Assembly (NCBI GenBank): GCA_041846495.1
Contig: JBGZEX010000083.1
Span: 16,942-80,941 of the forward strand
Reading direction: 5' to 3'
DNA length: 64,000 nt
Origin: JBGZEX01 sp041846495
Lineage (GTDB): Bacteria > Bacteroidota > Bacteroidia > Bacteroidales > Marinifilaceae
Shown here in pieces: positions 35,221-45,400 of the stretch. Each line of letters starts with the position of its first letter. Position 1 is the stretch's first letter. A program made the translations under genes and the position numbers. The notes beneath the pieces are model-generated. The model was not told the origin of the DNA and searched no databases. It saw nothing but the letters and a program-made list of their open reading frames with translations.

Positions 35221-35580
35221 ATGATAAAAACGGAGCTATTGGTAAATGACATCATCACCGCTCTCGACCGGCACAAAGCAGAAAATATCGTAAAAATCGA
35301 CTTGAGGAAGATTCCCAACTGTTTCTGCAAATTTTTCGTAATCTGTGAAGGAAGTTCGAGTTCCCATGTCAGATCTTTGGCGGAAATCACAGAAGAGGAA
35401 ATAAAGGAAAACCCGGGAGAATCTCCCATCCATACCGAAGGAAACGACAATGCGGAATGGATTATTATGGATTATGGAGATACCGTAGTACATATTTTTC
35501 AAAAAGCGACCCGTATTTACTATAATTTAGAAGAATTCTGGTCGGATGCAAAACTTACAAAAATTAAACAGACACCCTAA
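35221..35580 (+). CDS. rsfS: RsfS, ribosome silencing factor
   Basis: A 119-residue RsfS, which binds ribosomal protein uL14 and blocks subunit joining when nutrients are scarce. Family motifs seen are CKFFVICEGSSSSHVRSLAEI and AEWIIMDYGDTVVHIF, followed by YNLEEFWSDA near the C-terminus. Cytosolic. It is 12 bases from ftsH, a common pairing in Bacteroidetes. Confidence 0.95.
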   Translation: MIKTELLVNDIITALDRHKAENIVKIDLRKIPNCFCKFFVICEGSSSSHVRSLAEITEEEIKENPGESPIHTEGNDNAEWIIMDYGDTVVHIFQKATRIYYNLEEFWSDAKLTKIKQTP

Positions 35581-35592
35581 TCATTACCATAT

Positions 35593-37551
35593 ATGAAAGA
35601 AAATGAGGATATAAACTTCCCTCCCGTAGGAGGAGGCAATCGCAGAAAAAACCGCAAATTCAGCAATTATTGGGTTTACATCATTATGACGATTGCCATT
35701 ATCGCCATCTACCTTCCGAGTATCAATACGGAACCGGTACTCACCACTTGGCAGAAAGTACGGACGGAAATGATACCCAAAGGAGATGTCTCCCAACTTC
35801 TCTTGGTTTCGAACAAAACCATGGTCCGGGTATATCTTAAACCGGGCAATATCGACCATTATTCCGAATTGAAAGCCAAAGGATTCAAGAATAACTCCAA
35901 AGGTCCGCATTATTATTTCTATATAGGAAGCGTAGACGGGTACGAAAGACAATTGGAAGATATGCGGAAGGAAGTTCCGGAATCTTCCGACATCATTTTG
36001 AACACGAAGCCGGAATTCGATGCCTGGGGCGATTGGATTCAAATACTTCTTCCCATAGGTTTCATCATATTGCTCTATTTCTTCTTCTTTAAGAAAATCA
36101 GCAAAGGAGGTGCCGGAGGAGGCGGTATCTTCAATGTAGGGAAATCCCAGGCCAAGCTTTTCGACAGAGATACCAACGTAAAACTCTCCTTTAAGGACGT
36201 AGCCGGTTTGGCGGAGGCCAAACAGGAAGTGGAGGAAATCGTATCCTTTCTTAAAAGTCCCGAAAAATATACCCGATTGGGAGGAAAAATACCGAAAGGC
36301 GTCTTATTGGTAGGTCCTCCGGGAACCGGAAAGACGCTGATGGCGAAAGCCATGGCCGGAGAAGCCAATGTTCCCTTTTTCTCCATGTCCGGCTCGGATT
36401 TCGTGGAAATGTTCGTCGGGGTAGGAGCTTCGAGGGTGCGCGATCTCTTCAAACAGGCAAAAGAAAAATCCCCCTGTATCATATTCATCGATGAAATAGA
36501 CGCTATCGGTCGCGCCAGGGGAAGAAATCCCAATATGGGTTCAAACGACGAAAGGGAAAACACCCTCAATCAATTATTGACGGAAATGGACGGTTTTGCC
36601 ACCAATTCCGGAGTAATCATCGTCGCCGCCACCAACCGGGCGGATATTTTGGATTCCGCTCTTCTTCGGGCGGGCAGATTCGATCGCCAGATATACGTAG
36701 ACCTTCCCGAATTAAAAGACCGGGAGGAAATTTTCAAGGTGCATCTGAAAAGTCTTGCCTTAGCCGACGATGTGGATGCATCTTTCTTAGCCAAACAAAC
36801 CCCCGGATTTTCAGGTGCGGATATCGCCAACGTCACTAACGAAGCTGCGCTTATCGCTGCCAGAAAAAACAAAAGCCGGGTAGAACGCCAGGATTTCCTC
36901 GATTCGGTAGACAGAATCGTAGGAGGTTTGGAAAAAAAGAGCAAGATCATCCGAGCCAGCGAGAAAAAAGCGATTGCATACCACGAAGCCGGCCATGCCA
37001 CCATTTCATGGCTTCTCGAACATGCCCATCCCCTGCTCAAAGTAACCATCGTTCCGCGAGGCAAAGCATTGGGCGCCGCATGGTATCTGCCCAAAGAGCG
37101 CCAGATTACCACCAAAGAGCAATTATTGGATGAAATGTGTGCCGTATTGGGAGGAAGAGCCGCCGAAGAAATCTGTTTCGGTTCCATATCCACAGGTGCG
37201 CAAAACGACCTCGAACGAGCCACCAAACAAGCCTATGCCATGGTAAGCATATACGGAATGAGTTCCGTCGTAGGTAATATCTCCTACTACGACTCCTCCG
37301 GACAAAGCGATTTTGCCTTCACAAAACCTTATTCCGAAAAAACGGCCGAACTCATCGACAGCGAAGTAAAAGAAATGATCGAAGCCGCTTACGTAAGAGC
37401 CAAGGAAATCTTAGTCGCCAACAGAGAAAAACATCGGGAAATATCGGAACTCCTGTTGGAAAGAGAAGTCATTTTCAGCGACGATTTGGAAAGGATATTA
37501 GGCAAACGCCCGTGGAAAGACGATGAAGAAAATAAGGACAGTTCTCAATAA
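35593..37551 (+). CDS. ftsH: FtsH, membrane AAA+ zinc protease
   Basis: A 652-residue ATP-dependent protease that removes misassembled membrane proteins and regulators such as LpxC in other bacteria. Two membrane helices flank the periplasmic domain (about residues 20-38 and 148-168). The AAA+ domain has Walker A GPPGTGKT (241-248) and IIFIDEIDAIG. The zinc motif HEAGH is near residues 463-467. Membrane-bound with a cytosolic catalytic part. Length is normal. Confidence 0.98.
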   Translation: MKENEDINFPPVGGGNRRKNRKFSNYWVYIIMTIAIIAIYLPSINTEPVLTTWQKVRTEMIPKGDVSQLLLVSNKTMVRVYLKPGNIDHYSELKAKGFKNNSKGPHYYFYIGSVDGYERQLEDMRKEVPESSDIILNTKPEFDAWGDWIQILLPIGFIILLYFFFFKKISKGGAGGGGIFNVGKSQAKLFDRDTNVKLSFKDVAGLAEAKQEVEEIVSFLKSPEKYTRLGGKIPKGVLLVGPPGTGKTLMAKAMAGEANVPFFSMSGSDFVEMFVGVGASRVRDLFKQAKEKSPCIIFIDEIDAIGRARGRNPNMGSNDERENTLNQLLTEMDGFATNSGVIIVAATNRADILDSALLRAGRFDRQIYVDLPELKDREEIFKVHLKSLALADDVDASFLAKQTPGFSGADIANVTNEAALIAARKNKSRVERQDFLDSVDRIVGGLEKKSKIIRASEKKAIAYHEAGHATISWLLEHAHPLLKVTIVPRGKALGAAWYLPKERQITTKEQLLDEMCAVLGGRAAEEICFGSISTGAQNDLERATKQAYAMVSIYGMSSVVGNISYYDSSGQSDFAFTKPYSEKTAELIDSEVKEMIEAAYVRAKEILVANREKHREISELLLEREVIFSDDLERILGKRPWKDDEENKDSSQ

Positions 37552-37561
37552 AAATCGAATT

Positions 37562-37759
37562 ATGAATCATTGGATATCCATTTACGAAACGGATTTGGAA
37601 TTTAAGGCTGAAATGGTCAAAGACATATTGGCTAATAACGGTATAGAAGCCGTTCTGCTCAGTCATAAAGGCTCGGCTTTCCGCCTCGGAGAAATACGGG
37701 TTATGGTCGCTCCCGAGGATAGCGAAAAAGCCGAAGAAATCGTTAAAAACATAAAATAG
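37562..37759 (+). CDS. DUF2007 small protein
   Basis: A 65-residue protein of the DUF2007 type. It begins MNHWISIYETD and has the ferredoxin-like pattern of the family, EFKAEMVKDILANNGIEAVLLSHKG and a final EDSEKAEEIV helix. The in-frame ATG at 37523 lies inside ftsH, so I start at 37562, ten bases after the ftsH stop. Its TAG stop overlaps the GTG start of cdsA. Function unknown. Confidence 0.85.
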   Translation: MNHWISIYETDLEFKAEMVKDILANNGIEAVLLSHKGSAFRLGEIRVMVAPEDSEKAEEIVKNIK

Positions 37760-38565
37760 TGAGCTCCTTAAAACTGCGTACCCTCAGCGGGATTGTTTTC
37801 GTATTGTTGATAACGGGATGTATCTTCATACATCCCATCCTTTTCTTCGCACTCTTTTCCCTTATCGAATTCGTTGCATTGACAGAATATATGAATATGT
37901 GCAACCGGGTGAATATACGTCCGAACAGATTTTTCGTATACGTATCCGGCCTTCTTATTTTCACATCCGGTTTTCTGGATTTCCATTTCGGCTTCAAATT
38001 CACCTATGCCCTTGCATTGATAAGCATATCCGCCATGTATATAACGGAATTATATCTCAAAAACGAAAACGGGTTACAAAATATCGCCATGGGATTGTTC
38101 GGAATCCTTTACATATCCCTTCCCTTCACCCTGTTCTTTTATTTCCCCGGAAACTTCCATGGAAATTGGAATCCCAAACCCGTATTCCTCCCCTTTCTTA
38201 TGATATGGATCAACGATACCTTCGCCTATATATTCGGAGTCAGCTTCGGGAAACATCGTTTATTTCCGTCCGTATCTCCCAAAAAATCCTGGGAAGGTGC
38301 CGTGGGCGGAGGTATGGCAACCCTTATCATCGCCTATTTTATCGCCCCCTTCACGGGATTGTGCACATGGAAAATATTGGCAATCGGATTAATTGCCGTC
38401 GTTTTCGGGACATTCGGGGATTTAATCGAATCCATGATGAAACGTTCCACCGGCATTAAGGATTCGGGAAATATCATTCCCGGGCACGGAGGCATTTTAG
38501 ACCGTATCGATTCCGTACTTTTTACCGTCCCTGCGATTTTTATCTTCTTAATTTTCTCCCGATAA
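37759..38565 (+). CDS. cdsA: Phosphatidate cytidylyltransferase
   Basis: CdsA makes CDP-diacylglycerol from phosphatidate and CTP in the inner membrane. The 268-residue protein has several membrane helices and the C-terminal signature GIKDSGNIIPGHGGILDRIDS, preceded by KKSWEGAVGG. It begins with GTG at 37759, overlapping the TAG of the upstream gene; no earlier start is possible in frame without overlapping that gene further. psd follows, so membrane lipid genes cluster here. Confidence 0.95.
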   Translation: MSSLKLRTLSGIVFVLLITGCIFIHPILFFALFSLIEFVALTEYMNMCNRVNIRPNRFFVYVSGLLIFTSGFLDFHFGFKFTYALALISISAMYITELYLKNENGLQNIAMGLFGILYISLPFTLFFYFPGNFHGNWNPKPVFLPFLMIWINDTFAYIFGVSFGKHRLFPSVSPKKSWEGAVGGGMATLIIAYFIAPFTGLCTWKILAIGLIAVVFGTFGDLIESMMKRSTGIKDSGNIIPGHGGILDRIDSVLFTVPAIFIFLIFSR

Positions 38566-38636
38566 ATCCGCATCTCTTTTTTTTCCGGTTTAAATTATCT
38601 ACTTTTACCCTCCGAAAAATTATAGAACATACGACA

Positions 38637-39296
38637 ATGAAAATACATAAAGCCGGATATCGGATTATCCTGAAAAGCGGAATCCTGTGGCTGATTTTAA
38701 ATATATTCTTCGTATACCTGTGCTCGCACAGTGTTTCCCGGATTGTATTTATCTCTATATCCACTCTCGTCTACCTCCTCATCATTAACTTTTTCCGTTC
38801 CCCTCACAGAAGGATACGCATACAGAACAATACGGTGCTCGCTCCCGCCGACGGGAAAATCGTCGTCGTCGAGGAGACACCGGAAAACGAATATTTCAAG
38901 GACCGGAGAATACAGGTATCCATATTCATGAACATATTCAACGTGCATATCAACTGGTATCCCATCAACGGTATCGTCAAATATTTCAAATACCATAAAG
39001 GGAAGTTCTCCGCAGCGTATCTTCCGAAATCTTCGGAAGAAAACGAACGTACGACCATCGTGATAGAAGGAGAAAACGGATCGGTACTTATGCGGCAGAT
39101 TGCCGGAGCCGTAGCCAAACGTATCGTAAGCTATGCGGTCATCGGCAATAAAGTTTCGCAAGACGGACATGCCGGATTTATCAAATTCGGCTCCCGCGTA
39201 GATTTATTTCTCCCTCTCGATGCCGAAATAAAAGTCAGAATCGGGGATAAGACCAAAGGTTCCCAAACCCCAATTGCCGTTTTAAAAAACGAATAA
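38637..39296 (+). CDS. psd: Phosphatidylserine decarboxylase, short type
   Basis: A 219-residue Psd that converts phosphatidylserine to phosphatidylethanolamine. The N-terminus holds one or two membrane helices (about 10-45). VLAPADGKIVVVEE and MNIFNVHINWYP are family motifs, and FGSRVD near residue 182 contains the Gly-Ser self-cleavage site that yields the pyruvoyl group. The short form is usual in Bacteroidetes. The PS synthase gene is not adjacent. panB starts one base after its stop codon. Confidence 0.93.
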   Translation: MKIHKAGYRIILKSGILWLILNIFFVYLCSHSVSRIVFISISTLVYLLIINFFRSPHRRIRIQNNTVLAPADGKIVVVEETPENEYFKDRRIQVSIFMNIFNVHINWYPINGIVKYFKYHKGKFSAAYLPKSSEENERTTIVIEGENGSVLMRQIAGAVAKRIVSYAVIGNKVSQDGHAGFIKFGSRVDLFLPLDAEIKVRIGDKTKGSQTPIAVLKNE

Positions 39297-39297
39297 A

Positions 39298-40113
39298 ATG
39301 TCAGTAAACAAAGAAATCAGGAAAATTACGACCCGGGTCCTCTTCGATATGAAGCAAAGGGGAGAAAAAATAAGCATGCTCACCGCTTACGACTATTCCA
39401 TGGCACGAATCGTGGATCAAGCCGGCATCGATGTCATATTGGTAGGCGACTCGGCTGCAAACGTCATGGCCGGATACGAAACCACCCTGCCCATAACTTT
39501 AGACCAAATGATTTACCATGCCACGTCGGTGGTAAAAGCCGTAAACCGGGCGCTCGTCGTGGTGGACATGCCGTTCGGAAGCTATCAGGGCAATAGTAAA
39601 GAGGCCCTGTGTTCCGCCATCCGCATTATGAAAGAAACGGAAGCCGACGCCATAAAGATGGAGGGAGGAGAGGAAATACTCGACTCCATCGACAGAATCC
39701 TTTGTGCGGGCATTCCGATTATGGGACATCTCGGCCTCACTCCTCAAAGCATCCATAAATTCGGCACCTATACGGTACGGGCCAAAGAAAAAGAGGAAGC
39801 GGAAAAACTCATTCAGGATGCCCTTCTCCTCGAAAAGGCGGGATGTTTCGCCCTCGTTCTCGAAAAAATACCGGCAGAACTCGCCGCCCGGGTAGCCGCC
39901 CGGGTGCGTATTCCCGTCATCGGCATAGGTGCCGGAGCAAAAGTGGACGGACAGGTGCTGGTACTTCACGATATGCTGGGCATCATCAACGACTTCTCCC
40001 CCCGTTTTTTGCGCAGATACGCCAATCTTTACGAGGATATGTCGGAAGCGGTACGCAATTATATACACGACGTGAAAACCTTGGATTTTCCCAACGAAAA
40101 AGAACAATACTGA
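39298..40113 (+). CDS. panB: Ketopantoate hydroxymethyltransferase
   Basis: PanB adds a hydroxymethyl group from methylenetetrahydrofolate to alpha-ketoisovalerate, the first committed step of pantothenate synthesis. The 271-residue protein has SMLTAYDYSMARIVDQAG, VGDSAANVMAGYETT, the VVVDMPFGSYQ motif and GHLGLTPQSI, all diagnostic. Other pan genes are not in the window. It follows psd by one base and precedes an RluA-type gene by two. Confidence 0.97.
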   Translation: MSVNKEIRKITTRVLFDMKQRGEKISMLTAYDYSMARIVDQAGIDVILVGDSAANVMAGYETTLPITLDQMIYHATSVVKAVNRALVVVDMPFGSYQGNSKEALCSAIRIMKETEADAIKMEGGEEILDSIDRILCAGIPIMGHLGLTPQSIHKFGTYTVRAKEKEEAEKLIQDALLLEKAGCFALVLEKIPAELAARVAARVRIPVIGIGAGAKVDGQVLVLHDMLGIINDFSPRFLRRYANLYEDMSEAVRNYIHDVKTLDFPNEKEQY

Positions 40114-40115
40114 AT

Positions 40116-40802
40116 ATGGAAATCATTTACGAAGATAATCACATCATCGCCGTAAACAAAGCGGTTTCCGACATCGTACAGGGAGATAAAAGCGGCGACA
40201 TCCCCTTAAGCGAGAAAGTCAAGGAATACATTAAAAAGAAATACCGCAAACCGGGAGCCGTTTATTTGGGTATTCCCCACCGTATAGACCGGCCGGTGAG
40301 CGGAGTCGTTATCTTTGCCCGCACCTCCAAGGCTTTGGAACGGCTGAACCGCATGTTTCAGGAAGAGGGAAAGGAAATCCGGAAAATTTACTGGGCCATT
40401 ACGGCCGAACTCCCTCCCAAAGAGCAGGATACCCTCACCCATTATCTCGTAAGAGATACGGCGAAGAACAAATCTTTTGCCTATAACAATCCAAAAGGAG
40501 CTGCCAAGAAAGCCGTATTGGACTACCGGGTGGTGGGCCATTCGGACAAATACTTTTTCATAGAAATAAAACTGCATACCGGACGCCACCATCAAATCAG
40601 ATGTCAATTGGCAAAAATAGGATGTCCCATAAAAGGAGATCTCAAATACGGGTTTCCGCGTTCCAACGAAAACGGAGGCATATCCCTCCATGCCCGCAGC
40701 ATCTCTTTTATTCATCCGGTAAGCCGACAACCGATTACGATTACGGCCGATATCCCTCCCAAAGACAACCTTTGGAAACTCTTCGAAGAATCCCAGGCAT
40801 AG
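40116..40802 (+). CDS. RluA-family rRNA pseudouridine synthase
   Basis: A 228-residue pseudouridine synthase catalytic domain without an N-terminal S4 domain. The catalytic aspartate is Asp58 in HRIDRPVSG (55-63), and the RNA-binding motif HTGRHHQIRCQLAKIG is intact. I use the ATG at 40116, two bases after panB; an in-frame upstream ATG lies within panB in another frame. The target uridine cannot be told from sequence. Confidence 0.92.
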   Translation: MEIIYEDNHIIAVNKAVSDIVQGDKSGDIPLSEKVKEYIKKKYRKPGAVYLGIPHRIDRPVSGVVIFARTSKALERLNRMFQEEGKEIRKIYWAITAELPPKEQDTLTHYLVRDTAKNKSFAYNNPKGAAKKAVLDYRVVGHSDKYFFIEIKLHTGRHHQIRCQLAKIGCPIKGDLKYGFPRSNENGGISLHARSISFIHPVSRQPITITADIPPKDNLWKLFEESQA

Positions 40803-40840
40803 GGGACGGCATCATCGAATCGAGCGGGAACACGGTCATT

Positions 40841-41170
40841 TTATTCGGGCACATAGATGATTTCGCCGTTTTCCAACTGATAGGCCACCCCCACTTTTTT
40901 CCCTTTTTTCCCTTCTCCCCGGGTTTGATTTTCGGAAGGTTTGTATTTGGTGATTTTCTCTCCTTCTTTTACGATAATCTCCATATTCGATTTTCCGGGA
41001 TTCTTCACTACGGTAAAATCCTCTTTGGAAAATATTTCCGTCATATTGAATTTGGTCACCATGGCCACCATAAGAGCCAGAGCGAATACCATAGCCACGT
41101 CGAAAAGATTCGACAAAAGGGACATGGGATCGTGATCCTCCCCAACACTCCGTCTACGCCTTCTTCCCAT
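40841..41170 (-). CDS. hmuV: HmuV-like DUF2149 protein, ExbD-like
   Basis: A 109-residue protein matching DUF2149. After a basic N-terminus comes one membrane helix with Asp24 at its start (LFDVAMVFALALMV), the position of the proton-carrying aspartate of ExbD/TolR; a small C-terminal domain faces the periplasm. Family members follow an ExbB-like gene in hmu operons. I infer that it forms a proton-driven motor with the next protein. The start overlaps the upstream gene by 17 bases. Gene symbol by operon position in Porphyromonas and Bacteroides. Confidence 0.78.
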   Translation of the reverse strand: MGRRRRRSVGEDHDPMSLLSNLFDVAMVFALALMVAMVTKFNMTEIFSKEDFTVVKNPGKSNMEIIVKEGEKITKYKPSENQTRGEGKKGKKVGVAYQLENGEIIYVPE

Positions 41171-41768
41171 ACCCCGTTTCCTCCTCTATAAGTTCGGTAA
41201 TATAATCCAGACGGGACATATCCCTTGCATTCCAGCGCTGACGGATATGAAGAGCCACAAAGCCCACGCCGCCGCAAAACAAACCGATAACGGTAGTCGC
41301 AAAAGCCACCTGCATATTATGAGCCATGGAGGCGATATCCCCCGAAGACAAACCCACTAAAGCCGGCCCCATCGGAATCAAAGTCCCCATAAGCCCCAAA
41401 ATCGGTCCGAATTTGGTCAAGATCTTCGGACTGCTCAAATCCTTGTCCAAACTTATTTCGTATTCCGACACCATAAAATTGATTTTAGCCATTCCTATGC
41501 CGGGTTCGACGATATGCCGAACGAGTTCTACAAAATTTCCCAAATCCTTACCCTCCTTCAATTCTTCCATCAATTGTCCCAACCTACTAAAATCCAACTC
41601 TTTAAACACAGGCCTTATCTTATGCTCCACCTTACGGCGCTGAATATACTGGGCATAAAAACCGCCCAACAAAAAAACGGACTTCAAAAAAAGGAAAATC
41701 AAACCCACAATCACAGGCGCCAAAAATCCGTTCGATATCCAAAACAACACATTCGAAATATTCTCCAT
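41154..41768 (-). CDS. hmuU: HmuU-like MotA/TolQ/ExbB proton channel protein
   Basis: A 204-residue protein of the MotA/TolQ/ExbB family with three membrane helices: one near the N-terminus (14-35) and two around the conserved LTKFGPILGLMGTLIPMGPAL and VAFATTVIGLFCGGVGFVAL segments. The family converts proton flow into force on a periplasmic partner. With the DUF2149 protein it should make an ExbB/ExbD-like stator. Its ATG shares a base with the TAA of the upstream gene (TAATG). Confidence 0.86.
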   Translation of the reverse strand: MENISNVLFWISNGFLAPVIVGLIFLFLKSVFLLGGFYAQYIQRRKVEHKIRPVFKELDFSRLGQLMEELKEGKDLGNFVELVRHIVEPGIGMAKINFMVSEYEISLDKDLSSPKILTKFGPILGLMGTLIPMGPALVGLSSGDIASMAHNMQVAFATTVIGLFCGGVGFVALHIRQRWNARDMSRLDYITELIEEETGYGKKA

Positions 41769-42460
41769 TATCGTTTAAATTTTATATGATACATAAATTG
41801 TTTTCCATAACGCGTCCACAAATACCCCGTAACTCCCAATATCGCAATACCCGCCGCCACACCGGCCAAACTCCTCCAGTCGAAAGCTTCCCCCACCCGG
41901 GTATAAATCGTAGTGGAAGGATGGAAAATCGTCGTACACAAAGAAAGTGCGGCGATAAACAAAGAAAGCAGAAATATCAATTCGAGTCCGGATTCCTTAT
42001 CGGGAAACAACAGCCTGTAAATCCGGGGAAACAACAGAAAAAGCAGGAAAGTGCCCCCGGCAAACAATCCGGTAATCAATCCGAAATCCAAACCTCCCGA
42101 TGCGAAAAATAAATTCATATGCAAATAATAGAGCGTAGGAAATATCAGAAGCGAAGGAAAATAACCCAATATCTTCTTACGTATCCTCCGGCCGGGATAA
42201 GCGACGGCCGAGGCGAAGAAAAAGGTGAAAACCACATCCCCCATCACGACGAGCGACAGATTGAGAGCCGCATCCTTCGCAGACATCATCTCCTCGAACA
42301 CTAATTTATTTCCGCCCAAAGCATAAGAATGTTCGAGCACTATCGCCGCTCCCGTAAGTAAAGCGAATGAATAACGACACAGGCGGGAAGGAATAAGGCT
42401 GATCTCCAGCAATTCCCTCAAAAAAACAAATACGGCCAATAAAAAGAGAATATTATCCAT
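41768..42460 (-). CDS. hmuT: HmuT-like polytopic membrane protein
   Basis: A 230-residue, very hydrophobic inner-membrane protein with about six helices and short loops; no nucleotide-binding or transporter motif that I recognise. Its place between the CobN-like and ExbB-like genes matches hmuT of Bacteroidetes hmu operons, where its job is uncertain; despite the name it is not a periplasmic heme-binding protein as in other bacteria. It starts eight bases inside the end of the CobN-like gene. Confidence 0.75.
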   Translation of the reverse strand: MDNILFLLAVFVFLRELLEISLIPSRLCRYSFALLTGAAIVLEHSYALGGNKLVFEEMMSAKDAALNLSLVVMGDVVFTFFFASAVAYPGRRIRKKILGYFPSLLIFPTLYYLHMNLFFASGGLDFGLITGLFAGGTFLLFLLFPRIYRLLFPDKESGLELIFLLSLFIAALSLCTTIFHPSTTIYTRVGEAFDWRSLAGVAAGIAILGVTGYLWTRYGKQFMYHIKFKR

Positions 42461-45400
42461 TTTTCCCGTTTTTCCGCATATAATACAACATAAGCACCAA
42501 GGCTACGAATACGGCGAACACGCCCAAAGCTATTTTCGAAGAATAAAAGGGACGAGAGGCCTTTTTAAGGGCATTCTTCTCCTCTTTCTTCAAAACCACA
42601 TTATCTTTTTTGCCCTCGACATTATCGGGCTTCCTCACCTCATCCAATTTCTTCCGGTATTCGCTCACCTCTCCGGAATCCATATGTTTCCGCATAAAAT
42701 CGGCCAATTTCGCATTATCGCAGGTAAAACCGTTGCAGGCGGCCCCGTGCGTCTTTACGACTTCCGCATGAAGCCGGGCAATCGTCCGGAGCTGGGTTTC
42801 CGAAGCCTTCCAATAGCCTTTCCTTGCGGTTTCCATCATAACGGCCGTAATCTCCTGAATGGCGGCGGGGCTTTCTCTTTCGAAAAACCGCCTCAGCCCC
42901 AAACGAAAATCGTCTTCTATATACACCTTATAAATGTCATTCCACATTTCGCCATGTATGGCATCGGGTTTCATCACATTCCACCCGTAAGTATTCCGGA
43001 CGGTCTCGGCGAATACCGAAGCGGACGAGGCTCCTCCCTTCACCAGTTCCCTGATGTATGCAGGATTCAACAAAGTGGTCCGCGCTTCTACGCCTATGGC
43101 GGTATTCAACTTCTGCACCCTCGAATGCGAACGGTTACGCAAATCGTTGAAATAGCCTTCCGGATCCTTTCCGGTCACGTTGCGGACGGCAAGACTCATA
43201 CCTCCCATAAATTCGTATACGTGATCCAGACTCAGAGCCCCCCAATTATTGCTTTGACGAGGTTGAACCACCACCTCCGTATTCTGCATGGCAGCTTCGA
43301 AAACCCCCGTCCTGAAATCCCCCCAACGGTCGGCATTTCCGTAAAAAGCACCCATATTATTCAAATAGACCTCGGCAATCTCTTTTTCTTTTTCCCAACG
43401 GTCGCCGCTTTCCACCATGGAATTGATTCCGGTTCCGTACATTCCGTTAAGCCCTCCGAACACTCTCGTTACAGACAACTCCCGAGCATCTTCGGGGGAT
43501 AATCCCTTCCCGAGCAGTACTTTTTCCGCATCCGCCACCCCCTTAGCCACGTAGTTCTCTCCTCCGTCGCCGGCCTTAGCCGCCAACATCACGGCTTTAT
43601 GGATAAGAGCCAGACGCGATGCGGCCAAATCCCGGAATTGCCCGGAAGTCTGTACCAATACGTCTATACGCGGCCGCCCCAAGCGCTCCATCGGTATCAA
43701 ACGTACGTCCAATACCCGGTTGAACATATCCCGAACCGGTTCCACTCCGAGCAAATAGAGGATTTCCGCAATCGTAGTTCCCTCGCTCTCGACAAAACTT
43801 CCCGACCATAGGGAAAAACTGACTTTGACGGGCATCTTCCCTCCGTGGGATTCCTTATAAGCGGCTATCATATCTTCGGCCAATTTTACCCCGTTATCCC
43901 ATGCCTTGAGCGAAGGAGTAGCCTCGGCATTCACCGAATATATATTCCTCCCCGAAGGCAAAGTGCGCGGATTGGCTGCATAATCCCCTCCGGACGTAGG
44001 TGCAACGTAACCTCCGTTCAAAGCATTCAACAAAGCTTTCAGTTCCGCCTCGGGAGAAATACGCAACCGTTCCCCGTAATACGTCAAATTCAAGGCGGCT
44101 TCTCTCAAATCGGATACGGCATCCGCAAAAGCCCTTACTTCCGGACTTGATTTCCGTTCCGTTTCGGGCACGGGAGCCGCTGCGGTTTCCGAAGTTTCCG
44201 GACGCCGGCCGATTTTAGGAATCCACGAAGGATGCTTACGCACTTTCTTACCGGCGGGCAAAGCTTTCAGCATATCTCCCAGCATTCGATTCATATCCGG
44301 AGACGATATCATACGTATGGAATCCGCCCTTCTCAAATCGTTTTCCGTAATTCCCCATTTCCGCAACAACGGATAAGGATCGGTTTTCCCCGCACGAAGA
44401 TAGGATTTTATCAAAGCAGCCACCGGTTTTTTATAGGCAGAAGAAAGAAAGGCCTGATTTCCCATTTCTTTTTCCGTAATCCTGCCTTTCAACAAATCGA
44501 TTCGGGCAAGCGAATAGGCTATTGCATCGGCACTCATCAACTCCACGGAAGAGCGTATTTTGTCTTCGGCATAGGGAAGCCCCCATGTATAAAGCCCGCC
44601 CGTTATCTTGGAGGTCACCACCTCCTCGGCAAAGTTCTGGATCTCCTCGGCTTCGCTGCGAGAGTAAGGTCTACCGGAAACCGAATCCAATCTCAAATCT
44701 TTATCGAATCCGGATTTCAACACAATCTCCCGGATTTCGGCGGAAAGCGCCGCATCCTCTTTTTCCGCACTCAAATAATCTCCGAGTTTCTCCAAAAGCC
44801 GGTCCGTAGTTTTCCTCAAATCGGAAGGGATAAAAGGAGGCGTAAGATGAGATACGGTAACGCCGTAGGAACGGCGTTTGGCTATCATAGCCTCTCCCAC
44901 ATCTCCGAGACTGTAAGGATAAATATGCGGCAAGGGGGTCGTCAAACGGTCCGTCCAGTCGTAAGCGGACAGGCCTATCTGCTTTCCGGGAATGAATTCG
45001 AGAGAACCGTGGGTCCCGAAATGCAGAAGGACATCGGCCTTAAAATCGTTTTGCACCCATAAATAAGAAGCGATATAACTATGAGGAGGCATGGGATTGG
45101 CTCCGTGAACGGCGGCAAAGGAATTGCTCCCCGTCCCCTGAATCGGCTGGGGTAGAAGCACGATATTCCCGAAATCCACCTTGGGAACGCCTATATAAGC
45201 CCGTCCTCCCTTTTCCGCACGCATATAGTTTCCGGGAGGATTGCCGTGAATACGTATAAGCTCCTCGTAAACCGAAGGCATCAATTTCTCCTTAAGCCAA
45301 CGATCGTAATCCTCCGCATCCACGAGAGCCGGGTAGTCCGACTCCATATAATTGCGGATACTCCCTTCGGCATAGCTCCCGAAAAGCGGACCGGACTTCA